Below are positions 33,240 to 46,500 of a stretch of 64,000 bases of DNA, piece by piece. A model generated the notes under the pieces. It had not been told where the DNA came from. It did no database searches and worked only from the letters and a program-made list of their open reading frames with translations. The DNA is from Whitmania pigra (lineage: Eukaryota; Annelida; Clitellata; Hirudinida; Haemopidae), in contig JAJTWR010000159.1 in assembly GCA_021613335.1 (NCBI GenBank), forward strand, positions 687,001-751,000. The letters are read 5' to 3'. A program made the translations under genes and the position numbers. The stretch's first letter is position 1, and the number at the start of each line of letters is the position of its first letter.

Positions 33240-33345
33240 CTGAATTTTGGCTAGAAGCAATAAAAAAAAGGCCGTCTCCTCAAATTGTATGAAGTTTTTC
33301 CCCCTCACCTTGGAAAAAGTTGAAATGACATCCCTGGCTTTGGCC
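33240..33345 (-). repeat. Copy 4 of the GC-rich-cored repeat, inverted
   Basis: The reverse complement reads GACATTTCAACTTTTTCCAAGG, then AATTTGAGGAGACGGCC, then TTCTAGCCAAAATTC, paralleling the first half of copy 1. It lies back to back with copy 2. Confidence 0.55.
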
Positions 33346-34763
33346 ATTGCGACCTATAACTCAAGAATGTGGGTTTTGATTTCTCTAGTCCGGAAATGGT
33401 TAGTGACAGTGCGCATAAGTTTTGCTTTAAGAAATAGTTCTTCACAAACATGGATTGAAACTGAGTGGGTTCTCAGCGCATCTGTATTGTCGATGAACCA
33501 CTTGTCAAATTCATTCAAAATCCTTTCTATTTCAAAGAACATGTCAACTTTAACACATTTACGTGGGCACTCTGGATGTCTCTGCCCTACTAATAAAAAC
33601 AGAAAGTATGATTCCAGCTTGGAATTTCCAAAAGCAATACGTGAAAATTCTTCTTTATGAGCAGCTAAATCTATAACATCACTAATTTTGTCTACCTCTT
33701 TGAGAATTTTGCAGTTCGCAGTTTATTCAGAGTTTTTGGTTGCTCATATTATGTCACAAGCTGCCGCATAGTCAAGACTGCTGTTCTATAGTTTGTTGCG
33801 ACATGCACAGTTAACAGGATTTTATCCATGCTGGTCAGAATGGCTCAAAACTTCCAGCGTCGAATGTTTACAAGCAAACCCTTTAACTTCTGCTGCTGCA
33901 TCATTCTGACTTTCAATTACTTGCAGCGCTTGTAATATTGCTTGTACGCGACTTTTGACTTTGAGCCCTGAGCGGTAAGATCATCGCTTGTCAACCAGAT
34001 GCTTAAGCTCAAGTACTTGCATATTTTAATTATTTTGCGTTGGCACGAACAGTTCATATCGATTTTTGGTTTGCATTATGAAAGCCGTTATCGCGTTTTT
34101 ACGCTTTTGATAATTACATGATTTATTTACTTCTTAAAAAAACTATTAATCTTCATTCAAAAACAAAAATTATGAGCCTTCCGGGGGAGGAGGGGAAAGT
34201 GAAGGCAAATTCCCCCTGCCTCCGCAAATGACGCCCCTGCGTCAAAGCTTGGGCTTTGATCCTGTATTTATAAGCGTCTGCTGGCAGAACACAAGTCATT
34301 TAATGGCACTTTAATAGCTCCATGACTGGCTGATCTTAATGGTGATACGGCAGAACCAGGCGCGTGACGACTTACGTACTTTATAAACGGTTAATGGCAC
34401 TCAATCCGACTCACGTGCGTTACTGCATGCGTCAAGAGAAGTTACGTTCCACAACGACACGTCATCCAGATTTTTGCCAGGAACTAAATGTTGAAAAATC
34501 CACTGCCAAGCCTGTTTAGGACGATTTCCCCAAAGGCGATTCGAATGAATAGGCGAGTTTAGCATAACAAACTACAAGACAACACAGTAGAGTTCAAATT
34601 ACCTGAGGCAACAAAACACCACCACTAGAGAATCGGTGGTTGAAGTTTGCTCAAGACAGAAATTATTCTATCTCAAATGATTAACACTTTATTGAGAGTT
34701 GGGAAAATTGCGAATTTGATGAAACACGCGTGAAAATATTTAATGATATCACACATGGTCTAT

Positions 34764-37403
34764 TCATTCCTTGCTGTCTTTCTTCTTACCATCTTTTTTG
34801 TTCGAATCTTGACTTTTGCTTGAAGCAAGTTGATCAACTGCTTCCTTAACAGCATCACTCTGAGGATCAACTCCAGGTAAACCTTCCAATACACTCCTCA
34901 GGAATGCAGGATCACTTATCACCTCCCTGATGTCTTCATCATCCATTTTTACTTCCTACAAATACTCATCAACGTCAATTACCACTACACACATTCCACC
35001 TTCAATATCATCTACAAACAGACCTCTCCTAATGCATTTGCTTCTTGGACTACAAACAACAAAAAATAAAAATATTAAAAAAATACAAAACAACCATTTT
35101 TAATGCAATCTAACCTTCCATAGACATTTGAAGGGCAAAAGCCATCTGTTCATCTTCAGTCATAGAAGATATATCCCTTCCCATATCCACAGACATAGGT
35201 TCTTTGGCATCAGATCCCTGCATGGAAAGCTCCAGTGCTTGTTTCAACAGCATTTCATCCGAGGTTTCTACAAATTGTCACAAAAATTTAACTCTCTTAA
35301 CAAATCAAATCCAAATCATCTAACATCATGGAAAGTGATTCCATAACTGCAAAAATAGTCATGTAAATAGTCATAAAATCCACTAAATGTTAGAAAACCA
35401 TGTTCAATTAGACATGAATTTAATTGTTTTAATCAATTGAATTATGAATCTGCCAAATAATAAAACTGCATGACACACTAATCACAATTATTAAGGATCA
35501 CATCATTTGCAATTGCCGTGAAATTGAAATCAACACGACCTCCAAACAAAAATTAAATGATATCAAATAAGTAAAAAAAACACCTAACCCTCCTCAATTT
35601 TTTCAACAGGGGTCCTGGCAGCTTGGGTGGCTGCCCTCCTGGCTTCTTCCTCCTGATGTGCTCTCTGTTCTTCCATAGACACCCTCAAAGCCTGTTAAGA
35701 TTTCATAATGTTAAATATTCAATCAATAATCATTTGCTAGTCAATTCTAAGTAAATTACCAATGCCAGCTCAGGATCTTCATTTGGATCTACTCCAAACT
35801 CATATCCACCAGAAATGGCGCTGAGTCCATCCTCGCCAACAATCACCGGAGAGCTAATCAAAGCATCAGACAGCAAAGGACCCGGTGGAACAGTAACAAG
35901 ATGAGAGCTAAAATGCAATTGTTGAATAAGACATCCATGACAAACAAACTTTAGTAAATGATTACAAACTTCTGTGTTGAGTCAGTTCCGTTGATGGTAT
36001 TTATGAATGCTGTCAGCTTATCAGTATTGGTAGACTAAAATAATTAATAACATAGCATGAGTTATTGATGGGCTATATATAACAGCATAAAACTTACTTC
36101 TTCTCCAAAATTGATAATGTCAACATTGACCTTCTCCTTCCTCAATCTCTTACCAAGTTTTGTCAACTGAAAGCAAGCAGCATTTTACATGATGTACATT
36201 TAAAATCTACTCTATGTATTCTAAATTATATCATTACCTCCTTCTCAGAATCAGGGATTGGACTTCCAACAAATGCAACAATCCTCATCCTGTGGTTCTT
36301 TCCTTGGCGATGCTTCAAAACCAGCTGTTAACAAAATAATCTTAAAGATGTTGTATTTATAAAAAATCTCACTCATAAAAATTATTAGATAACTTACATG
36401 AGCTATTTTTATTCCAGACAAAAAGTTGATATTTCCCATAGGTTTCAATTGATGAAGTTTGGCCAAAAGTTTTGTAAGATCAGATGTAAGAGTGACCAGA
36501 ACCTCGGTGTTACTTCAAACAAATTGTAAAAGAATTAGAATATTTGCAAGCACATTATTGTAAAAATATAAAATACATACTTGGAGAGAGATATCAACCC
36601 AACATTGTTTTCTGGATTAGATCTTGTTTTGGAATGACAAACCAGATTCACAGCATCTTGTTGGGCATGTAGTCTTGATGGTAAGAAGTCTCCATTTCTC
36701 ATGTAATCACTATTGTCTACGCTATTGTTATAAAAAAAAATGCATTGGAATTTTGCTCAAATACATTAATAGTTTCATTCTATATTAAACATAACTAAAA
36801 TCTTGCCATGTTTCATACTTATTAAATTTATGTCTAAATTTAGTGTAGAACCAAATAAAACACTTTTAAATTTAAACATATAGACCTATTCTAAAATAGT
36901 TTTAATAATCAATAGATCATTCATATGTGTCATGCATTTTAGGAAACAATTTTTTATTTGATTATAGTCCATTGCATAACTCAGATGATTTGGACTTAGG
37001 AAACAATTTGAACAAGCAAATAATTATACACAAACATGTGATAGATTAACTTGTATCTAATGTATCACAGAATGTTTTATAACTTCACGCATTCACTAAA
37101 TTGATCATAGGGTCTTATCAAGCAAAGTTGTTAAATTACTTAACCACTTTCCAAGCAGTCGTCCAACGTATTAACTGCTGTCTAATGTTACCTAATTTTC
37201 TTTACTAAAACTACTACAATTCGCCAACAAATACATCAATGAGCAAGCGATAAGAAAAATATTTTACTGATTCTCTAAATGCTAAAGGCTTAACTGATAT
37301 GGCATATAAGGTTTCACAATTATTTAAGCAAATAAAATGAGCAGTCAATTCAATAAATAACACGTAAAATAACTGACCAGACTATTGTGCTTTCTAACAC
37401 CAT
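34764..37403 (-). CDS. PSMD4: 26S proteasome ubiquitin receptor RPN10 / PSMD4, 10 exons
   Basis: Minus-strand exons: 37403-37378, 36721-36581, 36512-36398, 36324-36238, 36166-36098, 36034-35970, 35907-35760, 35691-35589, 35267-35115, 34951-34764. The phases close to about 364 residues (human 377). The N terminus [20 protein letters not shown] is nearly identical to the conserved VWA domain start, which binds the 19S lid and base. [25 protein letters not shown] and [11 protein letters not shown] follow. The C-terminal part carries three ubiquitin-interacting motifs ([40 protein letters not shown]), where human PSMD4 has two and fly three. The last block, [18 protein letters not shown], is the conserved tail. 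The product captures polyubiquitinated substrates at the proteasome in nucleus and cytosol. The acceptor of the last exon (GGAAG|TA) is the only doubtful junction. Confidence 0.95.
36953..37000 (+). repeat. Copy of the 45-bp interspersed repeat, PSMD4 intron 1
   Basis: TTTTTTATTTGATTATAGTCCATTGCATAACTCAGATGATTTGGAC differs from the 32.8 kb copy by about two bases. It is flanked by AGGAAACAATTT on both sides (36941-36952 and 36999-37010), consistent with a 12-bp target-site duplication. Confidence 0.75.
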
Positions 37404-39140
37404 CGTAAATTATTTCCAGTGAATGGATTCCAAAACAATGACTCGCGAAAATGGTCGAATGGTATAAGGCTAGCGTTTGTATAAGTAATAATTAAAAGAA
37501 TTGCATTTCAAGTATATTTATTTTACGATTATAATTTATTGTTATTTATAAATTTTAATAATTTATTATTAATAATAAAATTGAATAAGCTATTAACGGC
37601 ACTGAATCAAAATTGTGAAACAGGTGTAAAACAGTTAATCGTTTTGCTGGGATATCTTTTCCATAATATATCTGCCTTCCATGAATAGTCAAAAAAATTT
37701 TCCAATTTTCACTTCCAGAAAACCGTCAAAAGTGGAGCACTGTATGACTTGCTGTATGAAATCATTTATGAATACTAGACAATCTTTATGGTCCATCAAT
37801 GGACACCAGGCTACCTTATAACCCACCTTTACAATTCCCAAAATAGCAAATACTTGTTTAACTTTTGTTTATTTAACCGTTTCTTCTCACAAGCAGCTTG
37901 ATGGGGCCGATCTCTCCACCGGAGTATCGAACTGAAAGCCTCTCATTGTCAAATTCCTATGTTTTTTATTAAATTTGTCTTTGTTCTGTGTCAGCTGTGT
38001 AACCATTGCTCCATTTCATACCCATCTTCGTGGTATCGTGATCGTGCTTCTCCGCAGAGGTGCACCTAGGATATTTTGCGCTCGATCACGAACTATTAAA
38101 TTAGCTCCCTCCCTCCTCGTTTAATCACATATATCTATTGTATTGAATAAGGACAAAAAGTTAAATTTTAATGAAACATTGTATTTAAAGAAGCAAATTT
38201 ATATAAATTATATTATATGACTTCTGATTACATAGACTGCAAAAGATTTAATTTTCTTGATTTCACTGTCGCAAACTGCTGAATGACATAAGCAAAATCT
38301 TTTCAAATGTTTCTCTTGCAGAAAAGCAAGATCGTCTAGATTGGTGCACAACCGGTTATGGCCGAATCCAAATGTTATACCTCATCAATATAAGACATTA
38401 TAACACAAGACAGCAAGTAACACGTGTAGAGAATAAAGACGAAGTCTTGAACTACATGGTAAATATATAATATATATAATAGTATATAATAGTAAATAGT
38501 GACAATTTTAAGTTAACGAGAGTACATAACATGACCGCTGAGGCTGCATGTTAGACCACCGTGAGAAATATATAAATGAATATTAATGATTGTAACAAGA
38601 AAAATATATAAAAGATTATATATAAATTATAAACTTTTAAATTAATAATAATAATAATAATAATTGATTTATAAAGCGCCATGTGCGTAGCGTCAGAGGC
38701 GCTGACGGTAGGAGGAAGTCTGTTCCAGACAGCTGGAGAGGCTTACGAGAAGCCTCTGTTTGGGAGGGATGATTTGTGTACCGGTTGGTGAAGTTGAGTT
38801 GCTGACGATGAACGAAGACCAAGTGTTTGGCGGCGATCTAGTAGACGATGAAGGTAAGATGGGGTGGATGTTGCTAAAGTGTGATATGTCATGAGGGCAA
38901 TTTTGAAAGTGATACGACTATGGATCGGCAGCCACTACCTTTGATCATCGATGAGCCAGTCAAGGATTACAGATTTGGCAGTCTTCCCTATGTAGAGAAG
39001 GAACTTGCCGCTGGAATGAATTTGGAAACCGTTGTAAAAAAAAATTGGAAAAAGTGGGGAGTGTTTGTATCTTTTTAGCCAATTTGATTGTAAAAATAAT
39101 TGAGAGCTTTTCGAAAACTTGAAAGTTAACGGATTATTAA
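37404..39140. other. Spacer upstream of PSMD4
   Basis: AT-rich. A retroposon-like repeat in reverse orientation runs from an AAT microsatellite at 38640 through TTTATAAAGCGCCATGTGCGTAGCGTC to about 38830. A 65-codon plus-strand frame at 38881-39078 has no recognisable domain and no clear splice context, and is not called. Confidence 0.4.
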
Positions 39141-39146
39141 CCACGA

Positions 39147-39566
39147 GGGGCGCGTATTTCCAAACCCTAACCAGCCATGGTTGATTAATATTCGAATACG
39201 CTTACTGTGATTGGTTGAGATCTGAAATAGGTCACAGAGCAGCAATAGTTTTGGAGAAAAATAGACACTTAACCTAATCCTATGCCAAACCCTAAGATTG
39301 TTAAATTATTAGCCTTAACTTCAAATTAAAATACACTAATACCAACACTAAAACGACAAACATGGACGAATAAAACGAGACCCGTAGCAGAATTACCGGG
39401 CCACGCAGACGTACACCAGCGAGAGTATTAGGATTTGGAGCCTATGGTACAAATAAACATATGCATATGTGCTTCTGACCTATTTAAGATCTCCACCAAT
39501 CATAGCATGAGCTTATGAATATTAATCAACCATGGCCGTTGCTGGTAGTTGGGAAATACGCGCCCC
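39147..39566. mobile_element. MITE with about 85-90-bp imperfect terminal inverted repeats
   Basis: The left end GGGGCGCGTATTTCC is the exact reverse complement of the right end GGAAATACGCGCCCC. Matching continues inward: CCATGGTTGATTAATATT against AATATTAATCAACCATGG, then GATTGGT-GAGATCT-AAATAGGTC against GACCTATTTAAGATCTCCACCAATC. About 420 bp with no ORF. No clear target duplication was found, so the superfamily is not assigned. Confidence 0.8.
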
Positions 39567-39783
39567 GGTCGGCAAGAACAGTTGGTACGCCACTGATTGG
39601 ATGGCAGAAGTATGAAACGTCTGTTGTATCCGCTGCAGTGATCTTGTGACCGATTCATTACCCTTGGTCAGTTATTATAATACAACATTGTAAGTCATTT
39701 TGACGCCCCTGCACCTTGGCGACCGGGGACATATGTACCCCGCCCCGCTAGCTAAGCCTCTGCTTTTCTGCCACACTTGCATT

Positions 39784-40185
39784 CAGTGGCGCAACTAGGG
39801 GGGGGCGTATAATAATAGGGACCCTGCAATTTTTCCAAAATCCGATGAGTTTTTTTTTTGGTGGGGGGTAAGGGGATTTAACTGGTTTGAAACTTTGAGA
39901 CAGGAGATAGTCAAACTCATTAATAAATTATTAAAGATACAAAATAAGACTGCAGACAGAAGATAGTTAAACTCATAATAATAATAATCTGACGCCTCTG
40001 ACGCTATGCACATGGCGCTTTATAAATTAATTATTATTATTATTATCTGTTCTATCTTTAATTCTTTATTAATTATAATTGGTAGTTTTGATTTGAACAG
40101 TTTCAAAAATTTTTCGACTGCGTCGGGCTTTCGTCCCTTTTCTAAACTTGAGCCCCCCCAGCAGTTTTCGCTGGTTGCGCCACTG
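39784..40185. mobile_element. Non-autonomous hAT-type element with perfect 8-bp duplication
   Basis: Ends CAGTGGCGCAAC-TAG and TGGTTGCGCCACTG are inverted repeats, and the 8 bases CTTGCATT flank both sides exactly (39776-39783, 40186-40193). The interior is 402 bp, non-coding, and contains a copy of the GCGCTTTATAAAT-(ATT)n repeat at about 39985-40050, which inserted into it or was captured. Confidence 0.85.
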
Positions 40186-40591
40186 CTTGCATTATATATT
40201 GGATGAATAATCCATCATTTTATTCGAAGGGAAGTCATTTCACCTTTTCCCAGGGGGAGGGGGTCAACATGAGGAGACAACCTTTTCTTATGCCGTTGGC
40301 CTCCTCCATGTCCTTAAATGTCACACCTGTTCTCCGACTTAGAAAATTTCATTAATATGTTAAGTTATATCAAATAATTGGTGGGAACATTTGATTTTAG
40401 GAAGAGTCGAGGGCAAAGAATTTGTTGCGTTGCTTATTTTTAATTATCTTCATTTACTGATCCATAAAATATGTGGCTGTTATGAAATATTTGAGGTCAT
40501 TTAAATCATTACTAGAACCTTCAAATTGACCTGCAATATTTGTATATATATTATATATATTCTCGTTGCCGAGCTTGTTGATCCACGAGGA

Positions 40592-43500
40592 ATGTTGGCG
40601 GAAAAGTTTGCCAATAGCGTTTCGTCATTGGATACTTTCCTGTCGCCTAATGTTTGTTCGATATTAAATTGTCCAATAAGATATGATTACGTAAAAGATT
40701 ATTCGTGTTTGGTGGATGGCTTCATCATATGGGATGCAATTGACAAAATGATGGATGTCAAAGGTTAGATTAATACAATAATTAATGAAAACAATCAAAT
40801 TGGTTGGAAATCAATTTTAATTACAGTGGGCGATGAAGGTTATTTATATTACAACTTGCAATCATTGGGTTGCCAACCATTATTCCTAAGTAGTGAACGG
40901 TTCTTAAAGACAATACAATCGTGGGATCAATTTGAGGCTAAATACACCAGATTTTTTGATTGGATATCTCAAAAGAAAGTAAAGAAAATATCAATTTGAT
41001 TTAAGTGTTTTGCTCTGGAAATTATAGCAATTTATAATTAATATCCAATGCTAGGTAGCTCTAAAGAAAATCAATAGGAATGCTTTTTTAATTCATTCTG
41101 ATTTGGTTCATTCTTAACTTGCTTTTCTGAACATTTTTATTGTTTTTGTAGATGGTCCGAATATGCTTTGACCTGATTCAAAGCCAAGATGGAAAGTGTC
41201 TTTTGCAAGCATTGTTAATACTTGTGTCATTGTTAGAAAGAGGTTTAGGGGACGTTGGTGTCTTAAGATTTCCTTTTTGTGCTTTAAATTCTTAATTATT
41301 TGTAATTTTCAATTAGTCAAAGATGTAAGATTACATGATGTGAATAATCTGTTGGAGCCTTTCTTTTGGCTTTTAAACTTTGTGTAAATATTTGACCAGG
41401 TAATTCTAACAGAATGTGATAAATGTCCTAATATTCTTAGAGATCTTCTTTTAGTTACCCATTTAACTGACATTCTCTCTCCAACAGTGGTAAGTTTCAC
41501 AATATTACATTAACAATTTTGTTTTTTATTTAGAGTACTGTAGACTTAAATTTAAGTATTTTAATAGCCATTTAACATTGTTTGATTTGTAATTGCATTT
41601 TTAGGTTAAGCTCTTAAGACTTTTGATAGGTCCACCGGTATCTCTCAATCTAAGAAATCTTGCATGGCATGGATTTTTTGGATCTAATGAAATACATGGC
41701 AGGTAATGTTACTCACTCTTATTTCACTCTTATTTACTTTGAAAATAACCAATACTTTATTTTTACTCTTGATTTATTAATTACATTTATTTGTCTATTA
41801 ATAATTTTATCACAAATGTTAATTTCATAATTAATTATTATAGATAGTAATAGTACATTTTTGAAAATGTCATTACATTCTTTTGTTCAAAATGTAGTTG
41901 CAACATTGTACTGTGCAAATAAATTTATTAAGGTTGCTCGGTGACTTGGCTACACCAAGTGGATATGTTGTTAAATTTTATCCATACCAAGGGCAAAGTG
42001 GACTGATAAGTAGGCCAGCTGTGGAAAGTTTGAGTATGTTAACCATTGAATCATCAAAACTTCAAAAGGCAGCTACTATAACATTGTTTTTGATAACCTC
42101 CTCATTAACCCTCAACCGCTATGCTTAATTGCCAACAGTGGAATGGCTGCAACATGCACTCTATGTCCATTGAAGATGTTCTTCTGAAAGTAAAGATATT
42201 TAGAAAAAGGAGCCTCATAGTTTTTATGTTGTTTTGGAATGAAAAGCTGAAGTTTGTGATGTTCGTTGACATGGCAGTAAGTCTTCAACATATGCATGAG
42301 TCCATCCGCTACAAAAGGCTAGGTGTGGATTTCTAAAATTTAGAAATGTCTGCTGCTATTATCAACTGTTGGACCTCACTGTCTTAAGAAAATTGTTTTT
42401 GCTCTTCTTTCGGTTCAACCTGTTCCTGTGAGCAAATTTTCTTCACATGAAAGCAGTTCACAATGAAGTTGCCTAACACCCGAACATTCAGAAAATTGTG
42501 TAAAACTCAAAGTGACAAAGTAAGTTGCCGATATTGAGCAATTGGCTAAGACCATGCAAGGACAAAAACAAATAAAACTATAAAAAAATTAGTTTATTTC
42601 TTTTAATCTGGTTTGCATATATCTAATATATTACATTATAAGCGTTATTATGTGTATACTGTAGAACAGGTATATTGACCTTGACTTGAATAAAATTATG
42701 TATGCTGTTAGCACACTGAGTTATTTCAAACCCAAACTCAGTACAATTGAATTAAGAAATTGTTTTTTTGTACAATACAATTTATTTTTTAAAGAGCTTT
42801 ATAAAATTTGATGGAAATTTTGCTCAATGATCTTACAATTAAAAAAAAATTCACAAACATGCTTTGTAGCATTGTCAGTTATGTTTAATCATCCTAGATA
42901 TGTCTGCGTTCTCATGTGCGTAATCATTAGCATTGGAGAGATGTTGATCCAAAAGAATGTGATGAGGAATATCAAATTCAGGCAATTTATCATCCTACCA
43001 GAGGTCATCCTTTGTGAAAGTCAACTCATACCACTCAGTTAATTAATTAACTGTTTTTGTATGACATAGTGACTTGTTTATGCTAATTTATTTTTTCAGA
43101 TGACATAAAAGACATCTTTTTCAAGTTTGGGAAACTTTTACCAACGATGGGGGACATATGGCATCATTCTTTGCATTTATTTACACTTGAAAGGTTTTTT
43201 TATATTAAAAATTATTTGTATTTATTTTATTTTTTGAGGTACATTTTACTCGATCTACCAAACTGTGTTAAACCTTTTTTGTTAACATACATTGCGTAGC
43301 TAGATGATTAGGATAGTACTCCTGCGACGGTATTTGAATCCATGCTGCCTTCATGAGAGGTGCAGCCTTAGCCATTAGACTCATCAATCTACCATTTATG
43401 TAGTGCCTGCATGTAGTCTAAGACTGAGAACTGGAAGGAAAGGTGACATGCTGGAGTGACTGGGAAATGCCATTGGAAGTAGATATCCTGGCATGGATTT

Positions 43501-46500
43501 TCATGGCTACTAAAGGAAATAAATAAACATGCTTCAACAGAAATGGGAGAATGATGAGCCATCAACAGACTGCATGGATGCACAGCTTCTGCCAAGACTC
43601 TAAGTTGGGACCTGCTTCTGAGAATAAGTGCACATGTGGAAGGAGCTTTGGAATGAAGAAGGGATTCAACCATCAAAGTTTGAAAGGCCGTCTGAACTGG
43701 ATGAGACAATGTACTACCATAAATCCTCAAGCATACGTTGGACTTCACCAGGTAGGATGCAGAATGCAATCTTACATGTCCAGTCCTCGCTTCAGCCTGG
43801 GAACCTCCTATCCATGCCTCAAATCAAGTTTCAACTGCCAAGAACAAAAAAGCTTGGGAAGAGCTAAAATAAGAGATAAGATGCTTAGACAAGGAATTAA
43901 GAAATTGAAGACTGACAGGACAATGAAAGCTTTCACAAACTACATTTGCAAAGAATGCCATAAAAATTAGGGCTTAGTTACAGTGAGGCAGGAGAGAGAA
44001 GAGAGAGAGAGTTGAATTGGCTTAAGAGACACGAAAGAACTTGTCTAGTGATCTTATAGAATGAACTCAAGATAAGGATCAGTTCTATCATTTGTCAAAT
44101 GGAAGAGGTGTAAGAGTAGGTGTGTAGGTGTCAAAGACTCTTACTGGAGATTGTTGATGAACCCCCAAAAAGTCAGATGTGCTGGAACGAACTGGTTAAG
44201 CAAACAGAGTTAGAAGGCCACTTAAATGAAACTTACAGAGACTTCCTGCAAAACAAAAACTTTGAGGCAAAGGTGTCACTGCCAGATGTTCCTTTGACCT
44301 GAAGAGATCAAGAAAGTTATCTGGCCCAGAAAGTGTAAGGATATTTCAAGGGCCAAAATGCTTGAAGAAGGGGTCACTCTGCTGAGGATTCTATGGGGCA
44401 GCGGTTCTCAGCCTGTGGGTCGCCTAAGACACTGAGAATTTATTATTTTTTTTTATATATTTTTTTAAAATATTTTTTAAAGACATATTTTTTGACAAAA
44501 CCTTGTCCTTAACCCCACATATAATTTTGAGCAAGATGCTTTTTATAATGCAAGCATTTTTCGGCTATTGTATAACACTCAATGGTGCATGGGACCATTT
44601 GCTGGATGACTGAGATTCTTGTGGCGATAGTTTGACGTTTCGCAACTGGCTTGAAGGCTGGCTGGATAAAAATTAGCAACTGTAGCAGGACAATATATCT
44701 CATGTTTTTAAAACTAACTAAATCTTGCAAGTGTGGGATGTGCATAAAAAGAATTTAAATATAAATTTTCTAATATTTAGAAGTGAAAGGCATAAACAGC
44801 AATCCCAATCCCCCAAATGTTTAATTTTGTTATTGGGGCAAGTGCTGCCTGGGAGTCGCGGCATCAGAAAGGTTGAGAACCGCTGCCATAGGGGTTCAAC
44901 AAGAGTTTTTAATCTCTTTAATGCCCCTAACCAGGGACGCTACCTATTGCATGTTGGGTTGTGAATATGACACATTAGCAGGAATGCAACCCAATTAACC
45001 AACATGCTTACTTATGTGAATTCATCCTTTAGATATGGAGAATGCATTGTTATTTTATTGCCATTGATGGAGCACATGATGAGATGTGTCTTTGCTCTCA
45101 TTCACAATAATTTGGAGAGAGTTATAACAGCAGAGGTGATTACCATAATTAAGCAATATCTATCATGTTTATTAATTCTGGCATTCATTTAAGAGTGATG
45201 TTCCATTCACCACCTTTGAGGAAGTAGGTTCAACCTACTTGGCTTTGATTATTACATTATCTAATTATATCCTAATTCTTGAACAAGATTTTGAAGAGTT
45301 CTCTTTGTGATGGGGAAGACAACAAATTACCAGAATATTACGGCGAACCTTTAATGGTATAATACATTCAGGGATGAATTTATTAAAAATAATGGTATTC
45401 AAAATAACATTGAATTATTTTAATCTTTTGGGAAGTGTCTATTGCCCATATTTGATGCTATCCAAGCTTGACAATAAATACCTTCACATTCACTGTTTTC
45501 CATCCAAACAATGTTTACTGATAAAGAAATTTTGGAATTTTAGTCTATGCTGATGGACTGCCTAGTCTATCAGGCCGGTCCAAGAATTCGAGACAGGATT
45601 AGTCATGGAGAGATAGATGTTATTACTGTCAACAGTAATGCTGCACATTCTCTAATGACCATATGTTCTCTTGCACAGAGGAGATTGCTTGAAGATATTA
45701 AGGTGTGTAATTGCATTATTCTTATTTTTTTAAAGTTTAGCGTAAATAGTCTTCTACAAACAAATAATTGGAATCAAAATGAGATTAAATAAAACTATTC
45801 GTAGTTAATTTTGTTTGGTTTATTAAAGTTCCAGAGCGCATATTCCTCCAAGTTCCACCCACTCTCGATTTTGTCTCAAGAGGTTATGTTTACCTAATTA
45901 ATAATATTAAATTTTATTAAATAGTATATAATACCCTAAAATTTAAGGTATCAATTTTGCTTCACAAATTTCAATCATAATTTATTCATACAGACGCTAT
46001 CATTAGTACTGAAGCTACAAAACATGAAATCTCATTTATTAAGGAAATGTCTAATTATTAAAAGGTTAGTTTTTCACAGGTTTTGTTGATAAACTGTCCA
46101 GGATTGTGTCTAAAGAGTTGTTTTGAATGTTACATCATGTTCAAGGATAGAACTCTAGCGCTCTTGAAAATTAGTTTAACATGTACAGTGCTAGAAAAAA
46201 TGTTACGACAGTCCCCATTTTTGTAATAACTTAAGTTTAAATTATCGCACGAAGCTCAAATTTAGAAGAACTGTGTAATATACTTAAAGAATATAACTCG
46301 TATATATTTTTTTATTTTGATCAAGAATTAAGCGCAAATCCCTCAAAAATCCCTTTTTTTGCATAGAAATATTGTTACGACAGGTTACAAAAAAACTCAT
46401 GAATTTCAGTATTTTGGCAAAAAATTTTATTTCAAACTAAATGAAATAATGTTTCAATAGGATGTCATTCCTCTTTTCTTTGAAATAACATCTATGCACC

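Larger units (their letters stand above)
32063..34763. other. Repeat-rich spacer between the RIF1-like gene and PSMD4
   Basis: It holds the RIF1-like promoter side, two copies of a 45-bp repeat (32530-32600, 32780-32845), two copies of the GC-cored repeat (33060-33340) and decayed minus-strand frames. The longest of these (about 33660-33354) reads ESYFLFLLVGQRHPEC and could be a remnant of an unknown transposon. I searched here for HEAT-type helices of RIF1 and saw none. Confidence 0.4.

Noticed and set aside
33007..33660. Plus-strand frames of 78 and 137 codons
   Set aside because: They run through copies of the GC-cored repeat and lack conserved motifs.
38881..39078. 65-codon plus-strand frame
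   Set aside because: No domain, no neighbouring exon with matching phase and no polyadenylation signal at a sensible distance.
43389..43769. Minus-strand frame of 126 codons
   Set aside because: Overlaps a plus-strand LINE fragment with a zinc-finger-like segment; no recognisable content on the minus strand.
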